64,000 nt of DNA from Zychaea mexicana (GCF_025766255.1 NW_026516806.1:1-64000); one strand, 5' to 3'. Positions 48,348-59,583 are shown, numbered from the stretch's first letter. Program-made: numbers and translations. The notes: generated from the letters alone by a model not told the origin.

Positions 48348-50720
48348 TCAAGACTTTTTATTTGCCATCGACTCACGCGCCATATGTCCAATCTCATCTA
48401 CTTTTGCCGGATCCACACGTGCACGGACCAATGCCTTGAGAAGGTAGTGCCACGTTGCCGTGTTTGGAGTCACTTGCTGATCCCGCATATGCCGAAACAC
48501 CAACAATGCACTCCGTGCGCTTCGGAAGATGGAACATGCTTGTAGCATTGCCGTATATGTTTGTATCGTCGGCACGACCCCGGATGCACACATGTGCGAA
48601 AATACTTCGGTCGCCCGAGCAAGACTGTGTTTTGAAAAACACGCAATAAGTGTGGTATACGTATACTCGTTGGGCGTCTGGTAACCGGTCATTTCGCGGA
48701 AGAGGAGGTATGCTTGAGACGGATCCTTGATCAGGGGTGTCATTAAAGGCGGCGTGTGTACGATGGCAGTGGCGGGATCCTTGCCTGATAGGACCGCATG
48801 TAATTCTGGCCACATGCTAAGTATTTCCTTGCTGACGACACCTTCGGAAGACTGCTTCTTTGCAAACGCCTTAAGCATGCTGGTATAGGCCCGCAAGTTT
48901 CGCTGTAGATTGTCCGACCTAAGAGCGCGAAACACGTTCCAGGCTACAGTATCTTCGTCATTCATGACCAGACCACGAACCACCATTGCCATTGTGATAT
49001 CATCCGGTACGCCCTGCCGCCGCATATTCATGAAAGCAGTCAAGGCTGCAGGCACGTCGCGACATTTGAACAATGCATCCACCAGCAGATGCTGCGAGCG
49101 TAGGGATGGCGGCGTTCTCGTCGATTGATGCAGGTTGTATGACTCCTCAACCTTTTGCTTGGATCGCCGATTACCACTTTCCGTGACCAAGTGGTTCACC
49201 ATCACCGAATTAACAAATGATGAATCTTTGTGATATAACGTGTCAAAGAACGTCCGTGCATCGTCCAAATCGCACTTGACCTTGACCCACAATAAAGCTG
49301 CCCGCAACTTGTCGTCCGTCTTTGCACTTTCCAACCTTTCAATCCACGATGCTGCCAACATCTCCGCCACATCCCACTTGCTATGCCGTATCGCATTGGT
49401 CAGAACAGAAGTCACCATGGCATTGTTATGTCTATGCTTGCGATTGAGCAACTTCAATGCTGCGTCAAAATCGCCTGCCCGTCCATATGCCTCTATCAGA
49501 GCTGTTCGTGTAGCAACCGTCGGCTTTAATCCTTGCTGCCGCATCTCGTCATATAATCGCTTTGCATTTATGGCATCTCCCTTGTTTGCCAAACCGGATA
49601 TCAGCGACGTATACATGTGGACGTTGTATCTTGACTTTGTGACTGCCGGGGTATCATCCTCTTCTTTCTTGCTATTGCGTGCATATTCCACCGCCTCCAA
49701 GAACTTGACTGTTCTATCGATCCCATCATCCTCTACTGTAGCCGTCATTTGTTGTTGCGTCCTCCGCCTTGACAATAAGCTGATCATAGTGACGCACGCA
49801 TCAGTCTCCAATACCACATCGCCCTTCTTCATGGCGTCCATCATGAGTTCTGCTGCCTCTTGGGTGGCACCATGTCCTTTGTCGTTCCTTGCTGCAATTG
49901 CCAATGACGTATAATGGCTTGATGGCGGGATATGTCCTTGGTGTTTTATTTCGTTGATCAGTGTACATGCACCTGATGCATCCCCCACTCGACTCATAGC
50001 AAATAAGACTTGAGAATAGTGCATCAATGTCTTTTGATCCTCCCGCATATGATCCAGCACCGTTAGCATCCTTGTAACCGACGCCTGGTCTGTCCCATAC
50101 TTTATTATGTTCAACAAGTGTCCATAATGATTTGCGCCCATTAAGTCGGTCACCTTGTGTTCTATCATTTGTTGAAATATTCGCCATGCTAGCTCAGGTC
50201 TGTACCCACTGGCATGGTACAGCGCTGTTCTGAGAGATTTAAACACGCGTTCAGGGCCTAACTGTTGGCTTGATTCAGCAAGGTGTTGGAACAATCGGTC
50301 GAGATCACTGCTTTTGCCAATGCGCCGTGGGTGGAATCGTTTGTATGATGTCTGTGTTGCTGTTGGGTCGTTTGTCGAGAATGCACTGTGTGAGGAAGGT
50401 GAGTCAACATCTACCATGGCCATGGATCGTGATGCTGACGCCAACTGTCCACTTCTAGCTCGAAAAGTTCGTCGTTGTTGAGCTGCGGTTGTTGTAGCTG
50501 TCGTTGCAATGATGGATCGACAGGCACCCATGCGTGTTGGGGTAGAACAAGTGGCAGCTGTCAGGAGCCAAACCATGGAAATGTCTCGAATATTTTGGTG
50601 TCGTGCAAGTGCATCTCGACGAAAAAACGAATGGCTGAAATAGTTTCGATTAGGGTGGTGGTGTTGTTTGCACGCAGTGGTGGCAGACTTGCTTCCTCGT
50701 CGAGCAAGCGCCGAATTCAT
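48348..50720 (-). CDS. Mitochondrial pentatricopeptide repeat (PPR) protein, 790 aa
   Basis: A single uninterrupted ORF. The first ~100 residues are rich in Arg, Ser, Thr and Ala with few acids (MNSALARRGSKS), consistent with mitochondrial import. From about residue 140 to the end, repeated 35-residue helix pairs are visible, for example YTSLISGLANKGDAINAKRL then YDEMRQQGLKPTVATRTALI, and near the C terminus YTYTTLIACFSKHSLARATE and YTAMLQACSIFRSARSALLV. PPR proteins bind single-stranded RNA in organelles, acting in mitochondrial mRNA stability, processing or translation. No catalytic domain is attached. ATG 50720 is the first Met of the frame. The RNA target cannot be predicted from fungal PPRs by eye. 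Confidence 0.9.
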   Translation of the reverse strand: MNSALARRGSKSATTACKQHHHPNRNYFSHSFFRRDALARHQNIRDISMVWLLTAATCSTPTRMGACRSIIATTATTTAAQQRRTFRARSGQLASASRSMAMVDVDSPSSHSAFSTNDPTATQTSYKRFHPRRIGKSSDLDRLFQHLAESSQQLGPERVFKSLRTALYHASGYRPELAWRIFQQMIEHKVTDLMGANHYGHLLNIIKYGTDQASVTRMLTVLDHMREDQKTLMHYSQVLFAMSRVGDASGACTLINEIKHQGHIPPSSHYTSLAIAARNDKGHGATQEAAELMMDAMKKGDVVLETDACVTMISLLSRRRTQQQMTATVEDDGIDRTVKFLEAVEYARNSKKEEDDTPAVTKSRYNVHMYTSLISGLANKGDAINAKRLYDEMRQQGLKPTVATRTALIEAYGRAGDFDAALKLLNRKHRHNNAMVTSVLTNAIRHSKWDVAEMLAASWIERLESAKTDDKLRAALLWVKVKCDLDDARTFFDTLYHKDSSFVNSVMVNHLVTESGNRRSKQKVEESYNLHQSTRTPPSLRSQHLLVDALFKCRDVPAALTAFMNMRRQGVPDDITMAMVVRGLVMNDEDTVAWNVFRALRSDNLQRNLRAYTSMLKAFAKKQSSEGVVSKEILSMWPELHAVLSGKDPATAIVHTPPLMTPLIKDPSQAYLLFREMTGYQTPNEYTYTTLIACFSKHSLARATEVFSHMCASGVVPTIQTYTAMLQACSIFRSARSALLVFRHMRDQQVTPNTATWHYLLKALVRARVDPAKVDEIGHMARESMANKKS

Positions 50721-51485
50721 CAAGAGAGGGTTTGCAAATCGATGTTTTTGGGAAAAAGGGGGGGAGGGAGAAGAGGAAGGGGGTGGAGTTGAATAAAAAA
50801 AATATCAACGATCGATTAGAACCGTAGCAAGGGAGCGGAAAGCGTCAACAGCAGTGGAAGTACAATGGCGGTTTCTTTCGTATGAAAGACTGATTGTCTG
50901 TTGTTCCGCAAAATAGCTAAAATAAATATGAAGGGGGTGGAGGTGTGTTGGGTATATAATATAACTCAAGGTGGAGGAGCGTGCAGGCACAAAATTCGCG
51001 TTTTTTTTGAGGCAGCACGCACACAGAGCAACAAAAAAACATAGCTCTGACATCACGCCACAAAAAGGCGGCGGAGTGACTATTCCATATTTTTTTTCTG
51101 TTGCCACTCGCCTTGCTTTTCTTCTTTTCATCGACCAACCATCATCATAACAACGCCATAGCAACGCTGCACAACGTTGTTTAGTTACATCCACAGTTAA
51201 AACAACACCAAAATAGCAGCAAATATACTGATAGAAAAGTATCACATGAAAAAGAAAGTTTTATATTATGCGCTGAAAACATGCAATTGCGCCCATACAA
51301 GCCGATGGAAACAGCGATATGCTGTACGATGTTGAAGTTTTGAAAGAAAATTATATAGAATGTACAAAGGTTGATCTGAAAGGTTAGGAGGAGTGGCAGT
51401 GTTAGGTGGAAGATATGAATGTGTGATGCAGAACCAAAAAAATAAAATAACGAAGAAAAAAGTCAAAATCACATAAGGAATTTTA
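50721..51485. promoter_or_regulatory. PPR promoter and glycosyltransferase 3' region
   Basis: No gene is seen. A poly-A/G-rich stretch lies just upstream of the PPR start (50750-50800). Open frames are low-complexity. Confidence 0.45.
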
Positions 51486-53806
51486 CTATATCAACTTGTC
51501 AATCACCTCGCCATTTTCAATTCTTTCTGCTGCTTCCAATCCTTTCAGTACGAACGGGCTTGGACACTTGTCTGGTGCATAATGAACAATAAAATCGCCA
51601 GGCTGATAAAACTTGGGGAATGTGTTGAACGTGTGTACGTCTGGATAGAGCAAAAACACATGGTCCTTGTGTCTGGGATCTTCACTGATCTCGGCCATGG
51701 CGCCCTGCTCGTATGCCGAGCCCTTGTTGTACCAAGCTTCGTTGTTTTGAACCTCACGAAGGAACTGCATACTCCAGGGCGAATTACGCATGAAAAAGAC
51801 ACCTGCGTTCAAAGTCGGGTCACGGGGTGGTCGGGATACAATCAGATCAACGTTCTTGTCAAACTCGTCTTCGCCACCGGGATAACGGGCACGCAACTCG
51901 TCTAACAGTTCGAATAGGGATCGTTCTTGGTTGAAAATGACTGCGTCCATATCGGCCCAAAAGATCCAGTCATACTTGGGTAACACCTTTTCAATGGCAT
52001 CGATTTTACCCCAGACAGTCTTGCGTCCCCGCTGTTGAGCAAATTCGGTAGATCGAGCAACGAAACTGTGGCCATGGCGTACGGCGTATTTGCGCTTGTT
52101 GATTGCTGACAAGGTGGCAGAAGGCTCCATGCAGTTGTCGGGATAAATAAACGACGAGGTCATTAGAGCAATAGAAGGGCCGTAGGATCCGCCTTCACTG
52201 CTGGCAGATGCAGTTGTGTTGCTGGCGGAGAACTCGGGGTCGTCATCCGTGGTGGCATCGCTAGCTTCTTGATCATCGTCCAAGGGATCCAATGGGGGTT
52301 GACCGTCCTTAAATGCAGATTTACGTGGATAGCAAACAGGCGATGGCTTGAGATAAGTCCAGCGAGCCAGATCAGCAAACTCAGAGTCCTGGTAGATATG
52401 TGTAACAACGCTGTCTTCAGCATGGACAGATTCAACATTGTTCTCCCAGCGGATAAATCTATGATTGTCGTCAGGTCCGTCCTCACGGATAAAGAGCGGA
52501 ATTACACGCTCTTGTTCTTCAGCAGCAGCCTCCGGTTCCAACGTAGCATCCACAGCACTTTCCACATCAGTGGCTATCGAATCGTAGTAGTTGTACATGT
52601 TGGTGAGGATATGAGGGACCTTGAGGTCATACAACGTGATCTCGGCCTGCTTTTCAACAGCGAGTTTGACAGCCGCCGAGCCCACTACGAATGCATGCTT
52701 ATCGCTCTCTTTGCCAGCAAAGTTTCCCCACACCAGGTTGGTAGGTGTATCGGTGTTAATGGCGACAGGCGAGTTGGTGCTTTCGCTAATGACGCCATTG
52801 TCCAATTCTCGCTTGATGTCCACCAATTGAACAAATGCGTTGATATCCTGCACAATCAAATAATCGTACGTGATGCCACGCTCTGCCAATGTGGTTTCAG
52901 CCTAGTATAATTTATATAGTAAATTAGCTTCTCATCTTTCCATCTAATATGTACCTTTAACCTCGTCAATGATGAAAAATGAGATATGAAACCTACCCAT
53001 TCCAAAATACTGGTCTGTTCAAACTTGACGCCTTTGCCCATTTCTTCAAGATCATCCCACTCCATCTTTTCTGCTTCATAACGACGCCGTTCGTCCGTCT
53101 TGGCAGGAATCATATTACCATAGATCCAGAACTTGTACAACATGTCGGTATTATAGCGCATGCACGGCAGCAAATTATCACGCAAGCCAAAGTATTTTTC
53201 ACGAATCAACTGACGGCGAGACATCTGATCTGGTGGCGAAGCGATCACGACGAGATAGGTATAATGGTTCGACTCGTTCAAAATGATATCGTCCTGGTTA
53301 TCCTCGGCCAGTAGATGTGGGAGCGTGCTATGATGATCGGAGTGGGGTGATACGGCGTTGTCGCCTGCTTTTACTTCGTCCTCTAATCCTTGATCTTGCT
53401 TGGGTGTGGTTGGAAATAATTCTTGGTCAGGTAAAATATTTTCGGCTTCGCTGCTGGCAGAATCGTCTTCAACTTCCAGGGCAGGGAAAAGATCGGGATC
53501 TTCAATGTCCGATGGAGGTTGCTGTACGTCTACATCCGGTTGTTCGACATTGGGTGCTGGAAACAGTTCATCCTGTTGCTTGTCGTTTTTGAATGAAGGT
53601 TCTTTATTGGATGGATCGTGGACTGATGAAGGGGAGGAGGAGGAAGAAGAAGAAGAAGAAGAAGAATCAGAATTGCCCACGCGAGCATTTAGAAATAGGA
53701 GGAAAAAGATGCCGACGACAGCCAGTGCTGCCAACGTTCGCTTGTTGGTTCGTGGTCGCCGTGATGGCATGGTGTCGCTCTTATATTGAGGAAGGTCGAG
53801 CGGCAT
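51486..53806 (-). CDS. Golgi type II glycosyltransferase: GT31-like half fused to GT34 domain, 741 aa
   Basis: Exons 53806-52997 and 52901-51486 join in phase 0. A short basic cytosolic tail is followed by a signal-anchor helix (LAALAVVGIFFLLFL), then a Ser run and an acidic stem with three DxFP-type repeats. The first domain (YLVVIASPPDQMSRRQLIRE, FWIYGN, YDYLIVQDINAFVQLVDIKR) aligns with GT31 beta-1,3-glycosyltransferases, but the usual DDD metal site reads QDIN. The second domain (SIALMTSSFIYPDN, KTVWGKIDAIEKVLPKYDWI, WADMDAVIFN, LNAGVFFMRN, DFIVHYAP) is a complete GT34 (Gma12/Mnn10) galactosyl- or mannosyltransferase with a DMD metal site. It probably extends N-glycan or cell-wall polymers in the Golgi. 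The GT34 half is likely active and the GT31 half probably not. Confidence 0.85.
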
Positions 53807-54569
53807 CTCTTCTTTTTCGTTCTATTTTTTTTCAGTGAAAACGAAGAGAGGTAGATGAACGGAAAAGAATGCTTATTCTAAGCCGAGGACACTTTTTTCG
53901 GTTTATAAAGCTGTGCGGACAAGTAATTGATCTAAAATTAGTTACATCCTGTTTTTATAAACAGACTCGGAGGTGCCTCCTGGTGACACCTCTCTTTAGA
54001 GAAAAAAATTAACAACTATCAATTGCTACGATATCTCGAATAAGGCGGTTTGTTACGTGCATTTGCTGCAGTAGATTAGAGAGAATAGGCAAGTTGCTGT
54101 TTTCCTAATACACAGGTCTCCAGGAAACAAGTTAGGCTAAAAACTCGAGACTTAGAAAGGCAATCCCCCGTCGCCGTAAGCAATGCAGGGACCTAAACAA
54201 ATAAACTTTTTTCCATTTGGTAATATGGCACCGCCATATCTTTTTGTTACAGTCACTGGTCGCAGGTTGGTAGCGCAGGAAAGCATAGCCACAATTGAAT
54301 GGGAAAGAAAAGCAATGGCAAAAAGTGGACGAAAAAGGATATAGCAGACATGAAGCAGACGTCACGCTGACGAAGAAAAGGGATGCGAATGACCACAGGA
54401 AAGCAGGATACTCGAATTGTTTCCTTCGTATAGTGCTCAAACTGTGGCGATACGGGTCTTTATAGATAGCCATAGTACTCTGGCTTCTTGCTTTGTGCTT
54501 TATCTTTGAAAGAAATGCTTGTGGCGCTTTAAAAGTAGGCGAGACGCAAGGATGGATAAAAGTCATGCG
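53807..54569. promoter_or_regulatory. Glycosyltransferase upstream region
   Basis: No gene is seen. A 169-codon minus-strand open frame (54641-54132) overlaps the dispersed repeat and has no family features. A short inverted repeat (gaggtg...cacctc) lies near 53970-53993. Confidence 0.4.
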
Positions 54570-54690
54570 TTTTCTCATGCAAACTGCTCCCATATCCGCT
54601 GATCTAGGAATGGAAAAGAGAGACATTTGACAGATTGGCATTCGAGATAGTAATGAACGGAGGTTCCTGAGGTCGTGTCAGCGTTGTATA
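54570..54690 (+). repeat. Dispersed repeat copy 2
   Basis: This matches 14667-14790 in the same orientation over about 120 bases with several small indels; see that entry. Here the coding frame EWKRETFDRLAFEIVMNGGS is followed by a stop, so this copy is broken. Confidence 0.6.
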
Positions 54691-54980
54691 TATCTCAGAC
54701 CTGCTATGTATTGCTAATCATATAGCTGTTAGAAGTTCGTGTACTGTGTAAAGTACCTTTACTGACTGCTTCTAAAGAAACATTGCTTATACACAGCTTT
54801 CGGCGTGCGCGACACCTTTAAGTCCTTCGTCACCAACACAATTATTGTCAACAGCGTTCTCACACCATCTTCATTAGTACAACCACGCCCTAATCGTCAA
54901 TAGGGCCTATAATAGTACACCACTGTTTTTTTCCACATCAGAACTAAAGCTAGTTCCGAATTGTAAAGTATATCATACAT

Positions 54981-55377
54981 ATGGACATTCGCTTCGATAT
55001 AATGGCCGTAGAGATTAAGACACCTCATCCGAGCAAAGATGCTGAAAATTGGCAGAAAATCGCTCAGGGGCTCCAAATAATACTCAATGCATTAGTCGAC
55101 CATGATATTTCAAGAACAAATAATGTGTGGGTTTCGATTGATGATAAGAGATAGAGTAAAAGTGCTATCTTCATTTATACGGGACAGATGCACGATACCA
55201 ACGCGCAGTTTCTCATTTTTTACTCGTACTGCAACACATACAACATGAACCTGGAATTTGATGGCACTTTGCCGGCTCTGCGAGCTATCATAGTCAGGTT
55301 TGCATTACCGACATCGATCAGTGACCTTGGCAAGATAAAGCAATGTCTAGCTTCATTTCTGCAACTAAAGGTATAGT
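54981..55377 (+). pseudogene. Decayed or short two-exon gene of unrecognised family
   Basis: An ATG at 54981 opens FDIMAVEIKTPHPSKDAENW, then LQIILNALVDHDIS, ending at a TAG at 55152. A possible 60-nt intron (GTTTCG...GGGACAG) would skip that stop and join in phase to a second stretch with NTYNMNLEFDGTLPALRAII and LPTSISDLGKIKQC. The sequence looks protein-like, but the repeat copy with a stop lies just upstream in the same orientation. I read the whole as a broken member of a gene family also represented at 14667. From memory it recalls anonymous repeated Mucoromycota proteins; no function is assigned. Confidence 0.45.
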
Positions 55378-58256
55378 TTAATACAAGAGAAGAAGTGTCA
55401 AAAAAGAAAACAAGCAAGACACTTTAGAATATGTAATCTTCTTGCTGTAGTTGATGCTTCTTTGGAAATATTGAGAATACATTGAAATCGCATAAATGCA
55501 GCTTGATCCAGTATGATACAACAAAAGTGACACCGAAGACATGGAAACGATGCAAAACTATCAAAACATATGCAGTGGTCTCCCGTCAAGATAATCATCG
55601 GAAAAATCAAGCCATGATATACAACCACATCCTTTTTCCATCCCGCAGAAGCTTCAACCTTTTTAGACCCCTTTGAAGGTTGATCTTAACGGGGACCACT
55701 TGTAAGAAATTGAAGCGTAGTAAATGCCAATGATATTATGTAGTGTAACCACCTCCTTGTTTCCACATTTACTTTATCAATAAATGAATCTTTATTCTAA
55801 GAACTTGCGATCGTTCGGTTACTACTTGATTTGATTGATACTTTGGTGTAACGACGAGTACAATATTGTTTCGCACTACATCTTCACAGCTACTGTGGGT
55901 GCCAAATAATTTCTCATCCCGTATCTTAAGATTCCGAACTGCTGTAGCTTTCATATGATAAAGGTTCATTTAGACTAGTTAAGATAGGTAGTGTAGTTAA
56001 TCTAGCAACAATAGTATCTTTTGGAGAATTAGTAAGTACACTCGTACGGTGCTCTACCCTGTATCATAACGGCTGGATTTGAGATAATGATGACAATGGT
56101 AATAATGAGAGTCTAACTCGACAGTTTGGCTTTATGATGAGCTTAGACCTTCCTGGGTGAGAAGAGAACATTAGTGAGCAATCTAAAAAAGCATATCAAG
56201 TTTAGCTTAACTGTTACAGAGCAAAAAAACAAAGTACCGTACCTTCGTAGAGATCAGTAGATGTATGGACCCTGGATGCCTTGGGGACGCTTAAGGCGTA
56301 ATGAAAAGAACAAGATTTCCAGCGGTTTAATACATACGTACGAATAGCAGTATATCACGCGTAAGTCTTATTCGATTTTCTACATCAAGCAAATGCGATG
56401 GTTGTGTCATTACTGACTCGTCAACATTTTCATACAAAGGTACAACGAAGAGCTATGCTATATGCTTAGAAAGCTGGTGGCGACCGCTTGTTCACGTTCC
56501 TAGATGAGCCAGGAGAGTCGTCATCCTAGACTGTTAATACCTTCACCACTGTTCTGATGCTGCTCGGAGCGGAGGCTTTGCGGGAGGAGGGAATGGCAGA
56601 GCCACCAGAAGAAAACATAGAGCCAGTACTGTAGATGTAGCCAAATTGAAGTCATCAATAACAAGCAAGTTGATGTTCACTAGTATTGATTGTATTGAAA
56701 GGCATTAAATGGACGACGATAATGATAGTTTTGATACGTGGCAAACTAGGAAACTACTGTCGGTGAACGATTGTATGATATCCAATGTTGCTGTAGTAAT
56801 GGAAACTATCCCACGGTACAGGTTTTGGAAATAGCGGCATCGAATGCTTCTTTCTGTTATTGTTATAGCTTAATAATCATCACCATATTGATACATTTGA
56901 AAAAATAATAATCACACCGAAGTATGCTGATGCCAATGCATGGTTACATGTAATCTTTGGGGGAGTATCACGATTAACAAAGATAACAAAGAGAAATCCT
57001 CATTGTATGATGTATGCAAATGCAGAGTATTCTCAGTGTTCTATTACGCGCGGTGAAAGGTTTTATCAGTGGAAAGACACTTTTGCTCATTCTCGCACGA
57101 TTGGACCCGACATCCATATCGATCCCCCTCTTACCTTTCTTTCCCGCCATAGATTTAATCATCACTTGTACTGTCATGATATGGTCAGACCGTAAGTTAC
57201 ACGAATCCGAAAAGGCGCTGGTGTATGTCTGAGTTACAAGAGTGTTTCTTCCTAGTACAGAAGCTTCTCATTATTATGAGAGAGCATTGAATATTAACGA
57301 GATTCTGCTGTTGGCTACAATGCAATAATTGGGGTCATAATGTGTCTTTCGATAACTCCTAAGGTCTACTCAGCGTGTTGCTAGAAAGGCTTGGGATGCT
57401 TTCCCAAGTAGCAGACTTACCACCGAGGTATGTTCGGCATCAGCATCATGACACATGCACGACAATAACAATAAACCTGTTTGATCCTATGACAATAGTG
57501 GAAAAGAACAGAGTTTAAGCATTTCAGCAGCCGAGCCTCTCCGCTGTCCGGCTAACACTTTAACTGCTTCATATGATTATTCAGGCTCATATGACAGCTC
57601 CTTAATCGATTCCATAAACTTGTCTCAACCACTATTATGCCACACACGGATAAAGGCTAGTTGAAGGAAAGACTCGCTGCCCTTTCCTTGTTCCTTGTGA
57701 TTAAACTTCTATTTGTTCAGTGATTAATAAATCGGGCATGGTCAAATGAACGGAAAATGCGCTGTTGTGGTTTCACGCACACATCACCGTGCCTTGTATC
57801 ACGCGAAAAAAAAGGCGGGTTCGAGCGAAAGTCAAAAAGTGCTGCAAGCTCGTAACGCCTTTTACCACCCCCCAAAACTATAATAAAAGCCGACAAAAAG
57901 CTGTCATGGGTAACATCGGTGGCACTTTGACGAGTGTAAAGAGGGAAAAATCGATTGATGTCATACAAGTAGAGGTGGTAGACGTTGTAAGATGGTGATG
58001 CGAGGAAGAGAAGCTATATAGGCAGGAGGGAGATAATAGAATAGACAGGGGAGACCAGAGTAGACATAGAGCAAAGGAAGCTGTCATGGACTACGTGTGT
58101 GTTTGTTCGTGATTTGAGAGAGTAAGTGGTAGTGTGTCGTATGCACATACTACGGGTTTGGAGGAGGTGTGGTGGGAACAAAACAATGGTTGTTCGAAGG
58201 AGGATCGATGTGTGGTTTTACATGGAGTCGATTTGCTGTTGATGATACACCGTGCA
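55378..58256. other. Gene-poor interval with possible gene remnants
   Basis: No intact gene. Possible remnants: at 57014-57432 (plus) a hydrophobic open stretch followed by segments with acceptable splice sites (RSTQRVARKAWDAFPSS ends at a GTATGT donor at 57427), then a Ser-rich open frame near 57499-57663; and on the minus strand near 56640-56440 a Ser-rich stretch SMFSSGGSAIPSSRKASAPS interrupted by a stop. These could be parts of decayed regulators, but no domain is identifiable. Confidence 0.3.
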
Positions 58257-59583
58257 TTACAAAATGGGGCATTTCTTTCCTCCTCCGTCTCTCTTTTTCT
58301 TATTACGGTGATGAGTTGGTCCGTCACGAGTGGCTCGAATCATCCGCACCACCGAGTAGAATGATCGCTCGACGTTGACGCATGTTTTCGCTGAGGTCTC
58401 CGTGAATTCGCAACGCAATCGTCTTGCCATTTGTAAGCCTTCTTCGCGAGATACTTCGCGTTCTGTAACCTTGTCGCATTTGTTACCGACAAGGATCAGC
58501 GGCACTTGGTTGACATCCTTGACGCGAAATATCTGGTCCCGAAATCGTTCGACGCGTTCAAAGGTGGATCGTGATGAAATGGAATATACGAGTAAAAACC
58601 CTTCTCCGTCGCGAATCCATTGATCTCGCAAAGCTGTGTATTCCTCTATAGCGACGGTTGTTTTTTTTTTTGTTGGAATGATGGGAAAGGAGATAGGAAT
58701 TGTGTATGTGCGTTTTTGTGCAAGTCAGATCAGCTTCCAAAAGAAATGATGCAGTCTCTCTGTTTGCCTGCATGTTTATGCTATTCTAAACTACACCACG
58801 TTAATAGAAGCGAGCTTACCTTGTCCAGCAGTGTCGAGAACTTCCAAGACACACGGCTGCTCATCGATAACCACTTGCTTACGATAGGAGTCTTCAATGG
58901 TAGGGTCGTATGTCTACTTGAGGGCATTAGCAAGATATCACATGTCTGCGGAAATCGCTGTTTTTCCTTCCTCTGCCCTCCCCTTTTTAGTTCTCTTTGA
59001 CCCTCCGATATTGTTATGTGTACCTCTAAGTCAAATAATCGCATATGAAATACCCAAGTGGTATATAACATGTACATCAATATATCATTAATTATGCTCA
59101 TGACTGTTGCTAATTGGCAATAGCCGATAATAACTAACGACATTGCAGCACTGGTGCATAGCTTACCAACAAAGTGATTCAAGCACAGCTAGAAAGTATT
59201 CGTTCGATTGGTTATTAGGGTAAATAGCAAGAATACGGGGTGGAAGAAGTTTGTGCACATATTAGTGACGGTAGAGGAGGGAATAACTCGTCTAGCTGGG
59301 AAAGGAAGAAGTAGAGTCGGATTTCCATTACCTGGATCGTCAATGCTGTCTAGTTTTTAAAAGAGAAAAAAGAAAGAGTAGATTAGCTCAATGCTCTCGT
59401 TCACTGCTGCTACTACTTTCTTTATGCATCGTTGCAAAGGATACTTGCTTTTCCCACTATATAAAACCATATCGGTTAACGTCGATCTATCTTATTTTTC
59501 GTGAAGCTTAAGATTTATTGAGAGCTTCTAATAGTAGTCTTACCACCGCCATCTCCTAATACGACAATCTTATAGAGCATCAT
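58257..59583 (-). CDS. rasB: RasB/Ras-2-type small GTPase with microexons, 190 aa
   Basis: Exons: 59583-59544, 59456-59449 (8 nt), 59349-59332 (18 nt), 59188-59167 (22 nt), 59025-59024 (2 nt, inferred), 58913-58820, 58645-58257; the sum is exactly 191 codons. The protein aligns residue for residue with H-Ras numbering: GDGGVGKT (10-17), [17 protein letters not shown] (27 onward, effector loop), [20 protein letters not shown] (57 onward), NKCDK, ETSAK. The C terminus is basic ([10 protein letters not shown]) with a CPIL CaaX box; a terminal Leu favours geranylgeranylation. The DGGVGKTALTIQLCLNHFVE signature is that of the RasB/Ras-2 group controlling hyphal growth in filamentous fungi. The start is one of two adjacent Met codons. 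The 8-nt exon is followed by a GC donor. Confidence 0.9.

Noticed and set aside
54132..54641. Minus-strand open frame of 169 codons
   Set aside because: No domain features; Ser/Phe/Cys-rich sequence overlapping the dispersed repeat, with coding potential there on the other strand.
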